The notes under the pieces were generated by a model. That model did not search any database. It saw nothing but the letters and a program-made list of their open reading frames with translations, and was not told the origin of the DNA. Positions 5,770-6,055 of a stretch of 6,055 nt of DNA are shown here, piece by piece; the stretch's first letter is position 1; every line of letters begins with the position of its first letter. Source of the DNA: Acidobacteriota bacterium (GTDB lineage: Bacteria; Acidobacteriota; Terriglobia; Bryobacterales; Bryobacteraceae); the NCBI GenBank assembly GCA_003223065.1, contig QHXU01000188.1, positions 9,035 through 15,089 on the forward strand. The letters run 5' to 3'. A program made the translations under genes and the position numbers.

Positions 5770-6055
5770 ATGAGGTATAAACCAGCACGCCTAAAATCGA
5801 ACGCCGAGTGGAGGCGATGGGGCAAAGAAGACCCGCTGTGGGCTGTCGTCACTGAGCCCGGTCGAAAACGAGGTGAGCCTTCCGCGTGGACGAATGTGGA
5901 GTTTTATGCTGCCGGTGAGTCGGACTGGCGAGACTTCTTTCCACATTGGCACCGCTACGGCGTCAACACTGAAAGCTGTCTGGAAATCGGCTGCGGTGCC
6001 GGCCGTATTACAAGGCTCTTATCGTTGTCGTTTGACAAGGTTTACGCCGTAGACG
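5770..6055 (+). CDS. Class I SAM-dependent methyltransferase, N-terminal part (3' end cut by window)
   Basis: An ATG at 5770 opens a frame that runs without a stop to the window edge, giving 95 residues. It contains the SAM-binding motif I, LEIGCGAGRITRLL (71-84), and then VYAVD (91-95), whose Asp is the usual ribose-binding acidic residue at the end of strand 2. The upstream part, with AEWRRWGKEDPLWAVVTEPG (12-31) and EFYAAGESDW (44-53), resembles the N-terminal extension of bacterial small-molecule methyltransferases often found in glycan clusters. It may methylate a sugar hydroxyl of the polysaccharide, but the substrate is a guess from context. No clear ribosome site precedes the ATG; TTG at 5746 in the same frame is an alternative start. 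It follows the WcaI-like gene by 34 bases in the same direction and is probably in the same operon. The catalytic C-terminal part is not in the window. Confidence 0.85.
   Translation, partial: MRYKPARLKSNAEWRRWGKEDPLWAVVTEPGRKRGEPSAWTNVEFYAAGESDWRDFFPHWHRYGVNTESCLEIGCGAGRITRLLSLSFDKVYAVD

Noticed and set aside
1..6055. CRISPR arrays, tandem repeats, tRNA genes, insertion sequence ends or phage genes
   Set aside because: Read through on both strands by eye; no regularly spaced repeats, tRNA-like folds, transposase motifs or inverted-repeat ends were seen, and nearly all bases are accounted for by glycan genes.

Overview
The window is a compact stretch of a bacterial surface-polysaccharide gene cluster (exopolysaccharide, capsule or O-antigen type). 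All six recognisable genes lie on the + strand and nearly every base is coding. In order they are: the 3' end of a GT4 glycosyltransferase (2-577), a MurJ/MviN-like flippase (570-2159), a second complete GT4 glycosyltransferase (2156-3295), an O-antigen ligase/polymerase-type membrane protein (3282-4472), a WcaI-like glycosyltransferase (4482-5735) and the 5' end of a class I SAM-dependent methyltransferase (5770-6055, cut by the window edge).

The first four genes overlap by 8, 4 and 14 bases. The fifth follows after 9 bases and the sixth after 34. I see no promoter or convincing terminator inside, so this looks like one transcript entering from the left and leaving on the right. The logic fits a Wzx/Wzy-type pathway. 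Cytoplasmic glycosyltransferases would build an oligosaccharide on a polyprenyl carrier, the flippase would move it across the inner membrane, the ligase/polymerase protein would join units or transfer the glycan outside, and the methyltransferase may decorate a sugar. The initiating sugar-phosphate transferase, chain-length regulator and export proteins are not here and would have to lie outside the window.

The organism is probably a Gram-negative bacterium of moderately high GC. The WcaI-like enzyme and the undecaprenyl-linked pathway suggest this, but nothing fixes the genus; Proteobacteria and Acidobacteriota are both possible. Local GC is uneven, from about 53% in the first half of the second glycosyltransferase to about 67% early in the WcaI-like gene (hand counts).

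The most notable point is the start of the WcaI-like gene. Its conserved N-terminus is encoded, but there is no ATG, GTG or TTG in frame before base 4593. The best start is an ATT at 4482, seven bases after an AGGA that overlaps the stop codon of the ligase gene. The ligase gene and this gene also share one reading frame, separated by a single TAG. I found no CRISPR array, RNA gene, insertion sequence or other mobile element, and no clearly new kind of system beyond an apparently uncharacterised glycan cluster.
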